DNA of 64,000 nt from Chitinophagaceae bacterium (GTDB lineage Bacteria; Bacteroidota; Bacteroidia; Chitinophagales; Chitinophagaceae), in contig JAIXOJ010000010.1 in NCBI GenBank assembly GCA_027486835.1, positions 55,791 through 119,790 on the forward strand. The letters run 5' to 3'. Under the pieces are notes generated by a model that saw only the letters and a program-made list of their open reading frames with translations, was not told the DNA's origin and ran no database searches. A program made the position numbers and the translations under genes. The first letter of the stretch is position 1. Every line of letters starts with the position of its first letter. Below are positions 1 to 10,565 of this stretch, one piece after another.

Positions 1-1
1 G

Positions 2-2341
2 TTTCCACAGGCAATTGGGTTGGCAGCAACTTGGGACACGGCGTTGATCTTCAAAGTAGCGGATGCCATTTCCGACGAAGCAAGGGCCAAATACAACTAT
101 TTTTCATCCAAAGGACAGCGGGGCATCTATCAGGGATTGAATTTTTGGACGCCCAATATCAACATTTTCAGGGATCCAAGGTGGGGCAGGGGCATGGAAA
201 CCTATGGCGAAGACCCTTTTTTAACCGGAAAAATTGCTGCATCTTTTGTTCGGGGCTTGCAAGGGAATAATCCCAACTATTTCAAAACCATTGCCACCAT
301 CAAACATTTTGTGGTTCATAGCGGCCCGGAATCCAGCCGCCACCGCTTCAATGCCAACGTGAGCGACTATGACTTTTACAATACTTACACCCCTGCATTT
401 AAAAGGGTAATCGAGGAAGCGGGCGTCTATTCTTTGATGTGCGCCTATAATCGTTTTCGCGACAAACCTTGCTGTGGGAGCGATTTTTTGTTGACCGATT
501 TACTGAGAAAACAATGGGGCTTTAAAGGATTTATCGTAACGGATTGCGGTGCGGTGGATGATTTTTATAAAAAAGAAACCCATCAAGTGGTAGCCACCCC
601 GGAAGAAGCATCCGCATTGGCAATTAAAGCAGGGGTTGACTTGGAATGCGGCGATATTTTCAACGCGATTGATAAGGCCATCGAAAAAAAATTGATCACG
701 GAAGCGGAATTGGATGTAGCCTTGAAACGTCTTTTTACCGCTCGGTTCAAACTGGGACTGTTTGATGAAAAATCCAAATTGCCCTTTAACCAAATACCTT
801 TTTCCGTAGTGGAAAGCGCGGCCAATCAACAGTTGGCATTGGAAGCTGCTAAAAAATCAATTGTACTTTTAAAGAACGAAAAAAACGCTTTGCCGTTGGG
901 CAAGGGTTTGAAAACCTTGGCCATTATCGGCCCAAATGCCGATGACGAAGAAACGATCTTGGCCAATTACCACGGGTTTTCTTCCCACACGGTTACTCCC
1001 CTAAAAGGAATAACTAAAAAGCTTCCAAATACCAAAATACTATATGCCAAAGGTTGTGCCCATGCGGACGGACTGCCCACTTATGAAATCATACCCTCTA
1101 CATTTTTGTTTGCCGATGCGGGCCAAAAATCCCAAGGGTTGAAAGCAACCTATTACAGCAACCTCCAATTCAAAGGCGAACCCGTATTATCTAAAATCGA
1201 TACGCTTATTCATTTTAATTGGATAGAAAAATTGCCTGCCGCAAAGCTCAATCCCTTTGGTTTTTCCGTGGTTTGGGAAGGTTTCATAACTGCCCCAACT
1301 TCTGGCAATTACACGTTGGATGTTTTTGGCAGCAACGATGTAGAGCTATATCTGAACAACAAGAAATTATTGGAATTGCACAACACCCACGAGCCCAACC
1401 ACAGCTATGCCAACATCGAATTAAAGAAGAACGAATTGCAACAAATCAAAGTAAAATACGTCAACAGAGGCAGCAATCCATTGATAACCTTGAATTGGCA
1501 AAGACCGGATTGGAATTTATTGGACGAAGCGATGGAAGTTGCCAAAAAAGCTGATGCCGTGGTGCTTTGCATGGGCCTTTCCCCAAGGATTGAAGGCGAG
1601 GAAATGAAAATTAAATTGGATGGTTTCGATGGGGGCGACAGGGTGAAATTGGCATTGCCACAAGTGCAACAAAACCTCATTAAAAACATAGCGGCATTGG
1701 GTAAACCCGTGGTCTTGGTATTGTTGAACGGAAGCGCGGTGGCCATCAATTGGGAAAAAGACAACCTGCCTGCGATACTGGAAAGCTTTTATGGCGGTCA
1801 AGCGGCGGGAACTGCCATTGCCGATGTGCTTTTTGGCGATTACAATCCTTCTGGAAAACTGCCCGTTACCTTCTATCGTTCCGAATCGGATCTGCCCGCT
1901 TTTGATGATTACAATATGCAAGGACGGACCTATCGTTATTTTACGGGAAAGCCCTTGTTCCCCTTTGGTTTCGGATTGAGCTATACCAAGTTTGAATTTA
2001 GCAAAATCGCCGTCCAGAAAAAGCAAGTTGGCAACAAATCGGTTTATGCAGTGGAAGCCAACATCAAAAACATTGGCAATTTTGATGGGGAGGAAGTGGC
2101 CCAGCTATACATAAAATCCAAGGAAAGCAAAACGACCTCGCCGAATTGTTCCTTGAAATCATTTCAACGGGTTGCGCTGAAAAAAGGGGAAACCAAAAAA
2201 CTGGTTTTTAACCTAAGCGAAACTGATTTTTACGAGCAATTGGCCAATGATCAATGGAACAAATCCAATCAGCAGTTTGAGATTTTTATTGATGGCGGGC
2301 AACCGGGTTTAGGCTCTTTAAAGAAAGACATTCGCTTGTAA
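2..2341 (+). CDS. GH3 beta-glycosidase with PA14 insert (5' end outside window)
   Basis: Exo-acting retaining glycosidase of family GH3, most likely a beta-xylosidase or beta-glucosidase acting on oligosaccharides in the periplasm. The frame is open to the left edge and begins with FPQAIG, a conserved GH3 stretch, so the real start and signal peptide lie upstream; the TTG at 20 is internal. Seen in order: the barrel motifs DPRWGR and YGEDP, KHF, and the predicted nucleophile Asp at about window residue 181 in FIVTDCGA; a PA14 carbohydrate-binding domain at about residues 379-500 (GLKATYYSN to LNWQRP) inserted in the alpha/beta sandwich domain; and a C-terminal Fn3-like domain. The TDCG nucleophile loop plus PA14 insert is familiar from Bacteroidetes xylosidase-like GH3s; substrate is inference. 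The next gene starts 38 bp downstream, so the two are probably cotranscribed. Confidence 0.93.
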   Translation, partial: FPQAIGLAATWDTALIFKVADAISDEARAKYNYFSSKGQRGIYQGLNFWTPNINIFRDPRWGRGMETYGEDPFLTGKIAASFVRGLQGNNPNYFKTIATIKHFVVHSGPESSRHRFNANVSDYDFYNTYTPAFKRVIEEAGVYSLMCAYNRFRDKPCCGSDFLLTDLLRKQWGFKGFIVTDCGAVDDFYKKETHQVVATPEEASALAIKAGVDLECGDIFNAIDKAIEKKLITEAELDVALKRLFTARFKLGLFDEKSKLPFNQIPFSVVESAANQQLALEAAKKSIVLLKNEKNALPLGKGLKTLAIIGPNADDEETILANYHGFSSHTVTPLKGITKKLPNTKILYAKGCAHADGLPTYEIIPSTFLFADAGQKSQGLKATYYSNLQFKGEPVLSKIDTLIHFNWIEKLPAAKLNPFGFSVVWEGFITAPTSGNYTLDVFGSNDVELYLNNKKLLELHNTHEPNHSYANIELKKNELQQIKVKYVNRGSNPLITLNWQRPDWNLLDEAMEVAKKADAVVLCMGLSPRIEGEEMKIKLDGFDGGDRVKLALPQVQQNLIKNIAALGKPVVLVLLNGSAVAINWEKDNLPAILESFYGGQAAGTAIADVLFGDYNPSGKLPVTFYRSESDLPAFDDYNMQGRTYRYFTGKPLFPFGFGLSYTKFEFSKIAVQKKQVGNKSVYAVEANIKNIGNFDGEEVAQLYIKSKESKTTSPNCSLKSFQRVALKKGETKKLVFNLSETDFYEQLANDQWNKSNQQFEIFIDGGQPGLGSLKKDIRL

Positions 2342-2379
2342 TATTCTTGTATTTATTTTTCATCCACATATACGCCCAT

Positions 2380-4548
2380 ATGAATATCGATAAGCGGTGG
2401 TTATTGATGCTATGCTTTTGTTTGCTTGCCTTAAACAATGTTTTTGGGCAAGTGGATAAACTCACAGCCACCATCCAAGCAGGCATTTTAAAATCGAATG
2501 TGAATGATAATAACATCTCAAAATACCTCAGCGAACAATACAAAGAAGACGGTAGTTGGAGCGATATTGATTATTCCAGTACCGTCAAAACCAACTGGCC
2601 TCCAAGCGACCACATCAAAAGATTGAAGGAACTTTGCATTGCCTACAATTCTTCTAAAAGTAAATTCTATCAAGACAGTGAATTGAAATCTAAAATCCAA
2701 GCCTTGTTCAATTATTACAACAGCAAGCAACCTGTTTCAACCAATTGGTGGTGGCAGGCCATTGGGGTGCCATTGAATTATGCAGAGGCTTTGATAATTA
2801 TGAAACGAAAGGACTCTTATGGTTTTGACCAAGCAACTTTGGTTCAATTGGCAGACCAAGGGTTGTTATTCTATCAAGCAGCAGCGAAAAAATATCCTAT
2901 GGCAACAACGGGTACTAATCAGTCTTGGCTGTTAAAAACCTCTATCGCCAAAGCTTGTATCAACAATGATGAAACAGAGGTAAAAGACAATTTTGATACA
3001 GCCTTTGCCAACCTGAAAATATTTGAAGGAAAAGGCGAGGGAATTAAGATAGATAAAAGCTTTGCGCAACATGGGTTGCAACTATATACTTATGGTTATG
3101 GAAGGGTTTATTTAGATGATATTACCTATTATCTTGAAATTGTAAAAGGAACCTATTTTGAACCAGATAGCACCAAAACACAGTTGATGATTGATTTGGT
3201 CTTGGATGGTTTTCAATGGTTTGACCACAAAAAAGCCTTTGATTTTGGTGCCAATGGAAGGGAGATTTCGAGAAAAACCAATAGTTTATCCTCCACATCT
3301 TTAAAGACTTCTATTGAACGTTTGCTCAAACTAAGCAATTATAGAATCAATGAATTAAAATACTTTTTAGACTATTTGTCGGGCAAAAAATCAACCTTCC
3401 AAAGCCCAGGCAACAAGCACTTTTGGAAAGCAGATATGATGGTGCAGCATGGTGCCAATTTTTATCTCTCTGCCAAAACACCTTCCAATAGAACCATCGG
3501 TACTGAATCAGGAAACGATGAAAACATAAAAAGCAAATACCTGCCATGGGGAGCAACAAACATCATGGTGGAAGGCAATGAATACCAAAATTTGATGCCC
3601 GTGTGGGATTGGGCAAGGATTCCAGGTGTAACCAACGAATTGGAGGAGGTTATGCCCTATAAAAAAACAGGGTTTTACACCTATAATCAAACAACCAACT
3701 TTGCAGGCGGAGTTTCAAACAGCACTTTTGGATTAACGGTCTATGATTATAAAAGAGATTCCATCAATGCCAAAAAAGCCTATTTCTTCACCCCAGATGG
3801 CATGTATTGTATGGGAACAAGTATTGCATCCCTAAAAAAAGACAGTACCAACCCCATCATAACATCCGTCAATCAATGTAAATCTGTTGGAAAAGTGTTT
3901 GTTAACAACGGCATCGAAACTAGCACTTTCAATGATGAAAAATCACAGACAGAACCAATAAAATGGGTACACCATAACAAAGTGGGGTATTATTTCCCTG
4001 AAAAAAATCCCATTCAAGTAATCAACCAAATGCAATCAGGCAGTTGGTACGACATCAACCGTTCCCAAGATAAAACCCTATTGAAAGAAAAGGTGTTTGG
4101 TGTAATTGTCAATCATGGAAATAAGCCAAGCAATGCTGCTTATGAATACATCGTTGTTCCAGACAAAAACATAGAGGACTTTGAAAAATTTGTTCAGACA
4201 AATCCCTTTTTAAAATTAGCAAACTCAAATGCTGTTCAGGCCGTTGTGGATGTAAAAAATCAAGTATTTGCCTATTCTTTTTATTCAAAATCACAAGCTC
4301 AGTTTGATAACAAATTCACCATATCCGTAGATAAACCATGTTTGATTTTGATTCAAAAAAAGGATAAAGAATCCTATCAAATTTCAGTAGCCGACCCCTC
4401 CCAAACGCTGGAAGAAGTGGTATTAACCATCTCTAAGAAGTTAAGCGGAAAAGGCATTATCAATTCATCAAATAAGGAAACTACCATAAAATTTTCATTA
4501 CCCAAAGGCGACGAAAAAGGCAAAACAATAACAGAAATCTTTAACTAA
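2380..4548 (+). CDS. Polysaccharide lyase family 8 (chondroitin/hyaluronate/xanthan lyase-like)
   Basis: Secreted polysaccharide lyase that would cleave uronic-acid-containing chains by beta-elimination. The ATG at 2380 is chosen over the upstream TTG at 2347 because it gives a clean signal peptide (MNIDKRWLLMLCFCLLALNNVFG). About 722 residues, the usual PL8 size. Seen: an alpha/alpha-toroid N-terminal half with NWWWQAIGVPLN (about 121-132), the QHG...YGYGRVYL block (about 230-245) carrying the presumed catalytic His and Tyr, a GREISRK Arg segment (about 293), and the central WGATN...NLMPVWDWARIPG motif (about 391-417) typical of the PL8 beta-sandwich. The first Trp-Trp motif is slightly divergent (NWWWQ rather than NWWDWE). 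Substrate cannot be told from sequence: chondroitin, hyaluronate, xanthan and other glucuronate polymers are all known in this family. It lies between a GH3 and a second lyase, spaced 38 bp on each side. Confidence 0.9.
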   Translation: MNIDKRWLLMLCFCLLALNNVFGQVDKLTATIQAGILKSNVNDNNISKYLSEQYKEDGSWSDIDYSSTVKTNWPPSDHIKRLKELCIAYNSSKSKFYQDSELKSKIQALFNYYNSKQPVSTNWWWQAIGVPLNYAEALIIMKRKDSYGFDQATLVQLADQGLLFYQAAAKKYPMATTGTNQSWLLKTSIAKACINNDETEVKDNFDTAFANLKIFEGKGEGIKIDKSFAQHGLQLYTYGYGRVYLDDITYYLEIVKGTYFEPDSTKTQLMIDLVLDGFQWFDHKKAFDFGANGREISRKTNSLSSTSLKTSIERLLKLSNYRINELKYFLDYLSGKKSTFQSPGNKHFWKADMMVQHGANFYLSAKTPSNRTIGTESGNDENIKSKYLPWGATNIMVEGNEYQNLMPVWDWARIPGVTNELEEVMPYKKTGFYTYNQTTNFAGGVSNSTFGLTVYDYKRDSINAKKAYFFTPDGMYCMGTSIASLKKDSTNPIITSVNQCKSVGKVFVNNGIETSTFNDEKSQTEPIKWVHHNKVGYYFPEKNPIQVINQMQSGSWYDINRSQDKTLLKEKVFGVIVNHGNKPSNAAYEYIVVPDKNIEDFEKFVQTNPFLKLANSNAVQAVVDVKNQVFAYSFYSKSQAQFDNKFTISVDKPCLILIQKKDKESYQISVADPSQTLEEVVLTISKKLSGKGIINSSNKETTIKFSLPKGDEKGKTITEIFN

Positions 4549-4586
4549 CAATAAGCAATAAGCATTAAGAATTTAGCATTATAAAA

Positions 4587-6416
4587 ATGAAACTACTCCT
4601 TCTACTCCCCACCCTTTTCATTTTATCCTTTCAAACCGCTATAGCACAGCTATTTGAGGATGAAGCTTTGAAATCCAACATTCATCCATCTATCCTATTA
4701 AAAAAAGGAGAGGAGCAAGCCTTAAAGGAAGCCATTCAAGCCTCACCACAACTAACTATCGTTGAAAATGCCATAATAGAACAAGCCGACAAACTGCTTG
4801 AAAAACCCACCCTAACTTATCAAAAAACAGGTAAGAGATTGCTTGATGTCTCAAGAGAATGTTTAAAAAGGGTTTTTTATTGGTCATATTGTTTTAGAAT
4901 GTTGGGAGAAAAAAAATATGTACTAAGAACAGAACAAGAATTGTTAGCCGTTTCCAATTTTCCCGATTGGAATCCCTCCCATTTTTTGGATGTGGCAGAA
5001 ATGACAATGGCTCTTTCAATTGGCTATGATTGGCTTTTTGATGAAATGTCCGAAGCTTCCCGACAAACCATAAGCACAGCCATAATTCAAAAAGGACTAA
5101 TTGCCTCAAAAAATGAAAAGGATGCTTGGTTCCTAAAATCTGATAATAATTGGAACCAGGTGTGCAATGCTGGAATGTTGTTTGGAGCATTAGCAATAAG
5201 AGAAAAAGAAACCGATTTAGCAAAATTTATAGTAGAACGTTCCTTACAATCAGTGAACCTACCCATGCAGCAATATGAACCCAATGGCAATTTCAATGAA
5301 GGCTATATGTATTGGGGTTATGGCACTTCCTTCAATGTGATGATGATGGATGCTGCTGAGAAGTTTTTTGCTAAAGAATTATTTCCTAATAACAAGATGC
5401 AAGGCTTTATGAAATCTGCTGATTATATGCTCCACATGGTTGGAACTTCATCAAAACCTTTCAACTATGGCGACTGCAACAACAATGTTCTTTTAAATCC
5501 ACCCGTGTTTTGGTTTGCAAAAAGGAGTGTCAATGTGAGTTTGTTGTATAATGAATTAAAATTGATAAAAGCTGACAACAAAAGGCTAACAAACGAAAGA
5601 TTATTACCTGCAGTTTTGCTTTGGGGGGCAGGATTAGAAATGGAAAAAGCACAAGCACCCCAAACCAATTTCTTTATTGGTAAAGGCGAGGCACCTGTTT
5701 GTTTGATGCGAACTTCTTGGACCAATCCGAATGCCATTTTTGTTGGTGTAAAAGCTGGTTCGCCATCCTCCAATCATGGCCACATGGACGTAGGAAGTTT
5801 TGTTTTAGATGCCTTGGGCGAGCGTTGGGCAAGCGATTTTGGGATGCAGGATTATAATTCTTTAGAATCCAAAGGCTTGAAGATTTTTGATAAAAAGCAA
5901 TCTTCCGACAGGTGGAAAGTGTTTAGATATACCAACCTAACCCATAATACCCTCGCTTTCAATGATTCTTTGCAGCGCATAAATGGCAAAGCAGTTTTTG
6001 AAAACTATACCAACCAACAAAACATTTTGTCCTGCACCTCTAATCTTACTTCGGTGTATGATGGGCAGGTGAAAAGTGCTAAAAGAACCGTGTCTTTAAA
6101 AGATGATAAAATGGTAGTCATAGAAGATGAAATAATTGCCAACAACCAATCCACCAAATTGAGGTGGAGTATGCTCACAGAAGCAAGCCCAACCTTAAAT
6201 GAAAAAAATGGCGAAATACTCTTAACAATAAAAGAAAAACAATTACGTCTAAAAGTGAATGCCAATACAAAGTTTACCCTCAAAACCTGGACAACACAAT
6301 CCACCAATACTTATGACGCACCCAATCCTGGTACTATAATTATTGGCTTTGAAGCAGACCTTACCCCCAAGCAAGCAGCAACATTTAAAGTGAGCTTAGT
6401 GCCAATCGAAAAGTAA
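4587..6416 (+). CDS. Heparinase II/III-like polysaccharide lyase
   Basis: Probable periplasmic lyase for uronic-acid-containing oligosaccharides, of the heparinase II/III superfamily (alpha/alpha-toroid followed by anti-parallel beta-sheet). Signal peptide at residues 1-21 (MKLLLLLPTLFILSFQTAIA). The helical half includes LKSDNNWNQVCNAG and EPNGNFNEGYMYWGYG; the hallmark NHGHMDVGSF segment at about residues 396-405 introduces the beta-sheet domain, with the metal/His cluster seen in heparinase II-like proteins. Length (609 aa) fits the family. Last gene of a trio with even 38-bp gaps; together with the PL8 enzyme upstream it suggests sequential endo- and exo-lytic attack on one acidic polysaccharide. 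The exact PL family (12, 15, 17, 21 or unclassified) cannot be settled by eye. Confidence 0.87.
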   Translation: MKLLLLLPTLFILSFQTAIAQLFEDEALKSNIHPSILLKKGEEQALKEAIQASPQLTIVENAIIEQADKLLEKPTLTYQKTGKRLLDVSRECLKRVFYWSYCFRMLGEKKYVLRTEQELLAVSNFPDWNPSHFLDVAEMTMALSIGYDWLFDEMSEASRQTISTAIIQKGLIASKNEKDAWFLKSDNNWNQVCNAGMLFGALAIREKETDLAKFIVERSLQSVNLPMQQYEPNGNFNEGYMYWGYGTSFNVMMMDAAEKFFAKELFPNNKMQGFMKSADYMLHMVGTSSKPFNYGDCNNNVLLNPPVFWFAKRSVNVSLLYNELKLIKADNKRLTNERLLPAVLLWGAGLEMEKAQAPQTNFFIGKGEAPVCLMRTSWTNPNAIFVGVKAGSPSSNHGHMDVGSFVLDALGERWASDFGMQDYNSLESKGLKIFDKKQSSDRWKVFRYTNLTHNTLAFNDSLQRINGKAVFENYTNQQNILSCTSNLTSVYDGQVKSAKRTVSLKDDKMVVIEDEIIANNQSTKLRWSMLTEASPTLNEKNGEILLTIKEKQLRLKVNANTKFTLKTWTTQSTNTYDAPNPGTIIIGFEADLTPKQAATFKVSLVPIEK

Positions 6417-6698
6417 TGGTAATGGCGATTTTAGGAGTCAAATTTGCCAACGATATTTTCTATGACATATTTTAAACAAATCCCTTTGTCATAACCGTAG
6501 GCTATGTCTATCCTCTAATAGGGGTTCTTCTTGTTTATTTTGATATTGATTCTTTATCCCTAAAATCATTTTTCGTCAGTTTGAAGTTCATTCTAATTCA
6601 GTTATAGTTCAAATTTGTCAATCAATTAAGTTCAAAAAATGTATCTAAAAGTGTTGTTTTATTACAGTTGTTCTTTCTTTTCATCTATTGGTTTCTCT
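6417..6698. other. Intergenic stretch, no gene seen
   Basis: About 280 bp between the lyase trio and the first beta-helix paralog. I see no reading frame of note, no RNA gene and no convincing terminator; it probably contains the promoter of the following gene, but no clear Bacteroidetes -33/-7 pair was found. The possible earlier start of the next gene (ATG at 6639) falls inside. Confidence 0.5.
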
Positions 6699-9600
6699 AT
6701 GAAATTTTCTAAGATAAAAGTCCTATCACACTTGGCTTTTTTATTCTTTTTCTTAGTTGCAATTTGCAGCTATGCCCAACCATTTTATGTAGATCCAATC
6801 AACGGCAGAGATACCTACAACGGTTCTTTAGCTACCCCATTTCAAACCATCACTAAAGCAAGAGATGCTGTTCGCTTAGTGAATTCTTCCATGACCAAAG
6901 ACATCTATGTTTATCTTTTTGGTGGTGACCACAGGCTAACAAGTACCCTAAATTTTACCAGTGCTGATGGCGGCACCAACAATTTCAAGGTAATTTATCA
7001 AGCTTACAATAATCAAAAGCCCGTTATTTCAGGCGGAAAGAAAGTAACAGGTTGGTCGCTTGTGGCAGGGCAAAAATATTATGTGGCCAATGTACCAACT
7101 GGCACCAACGGCTTTCCATCTTATTGTAGGAATATTTGGGTAAATGGCAGACGATGCCTGCAAGCAAAAAGTGATTTCATCAATGTTTATCCCAAACCTT
7201 TTGACGATGTGGCCACAACTCAGATATGCGATGGATATGTAGTAAAAAAAGCGGCAATAAAAAACTACACAAACCTTTCCGACATACGAATATTCCATGA
7301 AGGAATTTTTAAACACATTGAACAATCTGCTACTTCAATAAACAACATCAGCGATTCCGAGCAAGTAATTATGATGAAACAAACAGCTTACGATACTTGG
7401 GCGCAGAGTTATTTATACAACAACCTCAACCAAATCCAAGTATGGAATGCTTTTGAAGAACTGGACGAGCCCGGCGAATTTTACTTGAATAGAACCACCA
7501 GAAAATTGTATTATTATCCAAGGCCTGGAGAAAACCTATTAACTGCTGATGTGGAAGTCCCCGCAGTGGAAACCTTGGTAAAATTGACGGGTACGAGTGC
7601 TAATAGATTACAAAACCTACAGTTTGAAGGAATTGGCTTTGATTTCGGAAATTGGTCAGGTCCACTCAACACCACCAAAGAAGTTGGCAGAAGCCAAGCC
7701 GATTTGTATTCCGACTATACCAGCATAGAAGGGCAATTTTGGATGGATTTTTCACAGTTGATCACCATAAAAAAATGTCGATTCGAGCATTTGACCAGTG
7801 GAGGTATTTACCTTTTGTCTAATAACAATAACATCTTGATTGAAGGAAATATTTTTCACGACCTCACAACATCATCCATCACCATTGGTAGGAGCATGGG
7901 TGCCACCCTCAACGGAAATATCAATCGGGACATCATCATAAGAAACAATTTGGTGAGGCAAATTGGCGAAGATTTTTTCCAGGCATCAGGCATATTTGCC
8001 AATGCAAGCAAGAACGTGAGTATCCTCCACAACGATGTAGCCGATGTAGCTTATTTTGGTATCAATCAACGATATGGAAATTCCGCTGCTGAAATTACCT
8101 CTACTGGTGCTGTCAATAATACTGGAAATACCCTTATCCAATACAATCGGGTCTCGAATTATGGCACCGCTTTTAAATATGGTTTTGGAATAGGTGATGA
8201 AATAGCGGGTATTTATTTTTTTGGGGTTAGAAATTCCAAAGTACAACACAATTATGTAAGACACGGCGGAAAAGATGAAGCTTTAGAAGGTGCCTATCGT
8301 CAAGACCAATATGGATTTAATAATCTTTGGGATAATAACGTGTCTGAATGTAATCCAATAAAAAGGTCTTTTTCTTGGCATACCAATCAAGCAGGTCCAA
8401 TCATGTTTAGCAATTGCTACGCCAATGTATTAGGAGAATTTCTACCCACCGCAAATGCCGATACCAATAATTTCTTTTACGAACCCACTGCGCCTGCTTG
8501 GTCAACTGCAGCACAAACCATCATCAATAATGCTGGGTTAGAACCAGCTTACCAATATTTATTGAATGAATTAGGAGATGGAAGCAACATTGCTCCTCAA
8601 GCTACTGTGACAAGTTCCTCCAATTTCGGTGCAGCCTATAGTCCATCTAATATAAATGATGGCGATGCAGCCACCGCTTGGAAGCCTGCCGCAGGCAACG
8701 AATCGACCGGTTCTTGGGTGCAATTGGCCTTTCCCAATCCCATCAGGATAGAAAAGCTACAATTGGTGACCGAATACAACAATTTCAATCCAGAAATACG
8801 CCGCTATTTTGAAGTATGGTTGTCCAATGATGCCAATTTTACTTCCTATAAAGTGTTAGGAGGGCAATCCCAAAAACCATTTCCTTATTATCAATCCTAT
8901 CATAATGCCTCCATGCCGGTTGCTTATAATTCCTTCGATATTTATGGCAACGATAGCCTGGGTTTCCAATATATCCGCATTGTTGGAAGGTCTATCAGCT
9001 TGGCAGAATGCAGGGTCTATGGTAGCAATCAACCCGTAAAACCTACCACTTACCCCAATAATAGCCAATTGGTTTTTTCACCTTTTACTGCCTATCCACC
9101 TACTTTAGAAAATGAAACATGGAGCCAAAAAGTGGAAGATACCATCGACCATGCTCGGGTATATTTTGGTAGTAATGTAAAATATTGGTCTGAATTATTC
9201 GATGCCATTGTAACAGTATCAGGAGGTATTGCCACCATCAGCAATGGAACTGGAACAGGTGTTTTCAGAGGGGCTATTTTCCGTAATGAAGCCATTAATT
9301 TAAAAATGAAAATTACGGAAAACGGAACAGGCTTTCAGCGCATTGTGTTCCGCGCACCCTGCTTTAGCAAAGGACTTTCCCAACAAGAAAACTATCATTT
9401 ACGGATTCAAAAAATTGTCAGTGGTAGTTTTAATACCAATATTCAATTATTCAGATCTAACAAAAATGGCGTACGATCTACTTTATTTGGTATTGGCGGC
9501 AGCTTTGGGGGGGCTTTATTGAAAACAACTACTTTGTATTCTGATTATACGCCCGTAAACATCCTTACAAGACCCAATGGAGGGGGCTTGCAAATAGTAG

Positions 9601-10538
9601 TTAAAATTGGCACCGATACAATAATTAATTTAGTTGACTTTAGTACAGACAGAGTTACACAACCTGGTTATTTGTTATTAAATGCTGGCGTTACCAATGG
9701 GTTTATAGAAATTACAGATATTCCCGTAACAGGCATCCAATTGAAACCACTTGATACCACCATTTCCGTAAATCAAACCATTCAGCTTATGCCAGTAGTA
9801 TTGCCCGAAAATGCAACTATAGGTAGGGTTATTTATTCATCCACAAATCCAAGTATTGCAACGGTCAACTCTGTAGGTCAAGTTACCGGTATTGCTGTGG
9901 GGCAAACTACTATCAAAGCAACAACCCAAGATGGTGGGTTTGTTGCCAGTATATTAGTGAAAGTGCAAGTTCCTTTATCATTGGAGAAAATTTCAGTTAA
10001 TGCTGTTCATTTAGATCGAGCAGTAAATATCTATTGGAATATTGTTGGCGGAAAAGATTTGAATGGCTTTGAGGTGCAACAATCTTGTGGTGGCGAAAAC
10101 TATGTTTCAATTGGGTTCGTATCCGCAACACAAGAATCAAGTAAAACCTACTATTTCAAGCAAAATGCAATTGAATATGGCTCTTGTAAGTTTAGAATTA
10201 AAGTGATACATATAAATGGTAGCATTAGCTACAGTAATGAAGCAAGGGTGGTGATTCCTGATTTGAAGGCATCCATCAGCTTATTGCCAAATCCTATCAA
10301 AAACAATCAGTTTCATTTAGCATTTAATACAGTAAAAGTGGGCAAATACCAATTAAAAGTGATTAATAATCTCGGCCAATTGCTACACCAAGAAACAATA
10401 GTTCATCCTTCCCTTTCAGTTTCACATTCAATAAGACTTCCTTCAACTTGTAAAGGAAGCAAAGTATTGTTTATCATCGTAACGCCAGAAAAAGCATCGC
10501 AAGCCATTTTTAAGCAAAAAGTGTTGGTGGCGGAGTAA
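6699..10538 (+). CDS. T9SS-exported right-handed beta-helix protein, paralog 1 (putative glycosidase/lyase)
   Basis: Large secreted protein, first of four paralogs in the window. ATG 6699 is preferred to 6639 because it begins a standard signal peptide (MKFSKIKVLSHLAFLFFFLV...YAQ). Domains by residue from that start: right-handed parallel beta-helix about 27-620, opening with FYVDPINGRDTYNG and containing DEPGEFYLNRTTRKLYYYP, GRSQADLYSDYTS, NDVADVAYFGINQRYG and GFGIGDEIAGIYFFG; a discoidin (F5/8C)-like sugar-binding domain about 630-774; a LamG/DUF1080-like jelly roll about 790-1012; a bacterial Ig-like (BIG2) domain about 1013-1089; an Fn3-like module; and a T9SS type A sorting domain from SISLLPNPIKNNQ (about 1190) to the end. 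The EPGEFYL...LYYYP block recalls beta-helix glycosidases such as GH141 or GH120, but the reaction is unknown. A 41-bp repeat array follows directly. Confidence 0.85.
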   Translation: MKFSKIKVLSHLAFLFFFLVAICSYAQPFYVDPINGRDTYNGSLATPFQTITKARDAVRLVNSSMTKDIYVYLFGGDHRLTSTLNFTSADGGTNNFKVIYQAYNNQKPVISGGKKVTGWSLVAGQKYYVANVPTGTNGFPSYCRNIWVNGRRCLQAKSDFINVYPKPFDDVATTQICDGYVVKKAAIKNYTNLSDIRIFHEGIFKHIEQSATSINNISDSEQVIMMKQTAYDTWAQSYLYNNLNQIQVWNAFEELDEPGEFYLNRTTRKLYYYPRPGENLLTADVEVPAVETLVKLTGTSANRLQNLQFEGIGFDFGNWSGPLNTTKEVGRSQADLYSDYTSIEGQFWMDFSQLITIKKCRFEHLTSGGIYLLSNNNNILIEGNIFHDLTTSSITIGRSMGATLNGNINRDIIIRNNLVRQIGEDFFQASGIFANASKNVSILHNDVADVAYFGINQRYGNSAAEITSTGAVNNTGNTLIQYNRVSNYGTAFKYGFGIGDEIAGIYFFGVRNSKVQHNYVRHGGKDEALEGAYRQDQYGFNNLWDNNVSECNPIKRSFSWHTNQAGPIMFSNCYANVLGEFLPTANADTNNFFYEPTAPAWSTAAQTIINNAGLEPAYQYLLNELGDGSNIAPQATVTSSSNFGAAYSPSNINDGDAATAWKPAAGNESTGSWVQLAFPNPIRIEKLQLVTEYNNFNPEIRRYFEVWLSNDANFTSYKVLGGQSQKPFPYYQSYHNASMPVAYNSFDIYGNDSLGFQYIRIVGRSISLAECRVYGSNQPVKPTTYPNNSQLVFSPFTAYPPTLENETWSQKVEDTIDHARVYFGSNVKYWSELFDAIVTVSGGIATISNGTGTGVFRGAIFRNEAINLKMKITENGTGFQRIVFRAPCFSKGLSQQENYHLRIQKIVSGSFNTNIQLFRSNKNGVRSTLFGIGGSFGGALLKTTTLYSDYTPVNILTRPNGGGLQIVVKIGTDTIINLVDFSTDRVTQPGYLLLNAGVTNGFIEITDIPVTGIQLKPLDTTISVNQTIQLMPVVLPENATIGRVIYSSTNPSIATVNSVGQVTGIAVGQTTIKATTQDGGFVASILVKVQVPLSLEKISVNAVHLDRAVNIYWNIVGGKDLNGFEVQQSCGGENYVSIGFVSATQESSKTYYFKQNAIEYGSCKFRIKVIHINGSISYSNEARVVIPDLKASISLLPNPIKNNQFHLAFNTVKVGKYQLKVINNLGQLLHQETIVHPSLSVSHSIRLPSTCKGSKVLFIIVTPEKASQAIFKQKVLVAE

Positions 10539-10565
10539 AATTGAAAAAAAGGATGGCCATTTTAT

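Noticed and set aside
6427..6573. Inverted GATTTTAGG/CCTAAAATC pair
   Set aside because: Arms are only 9 bp and about 130 bp apart; likely chance in AT-rich DNA.
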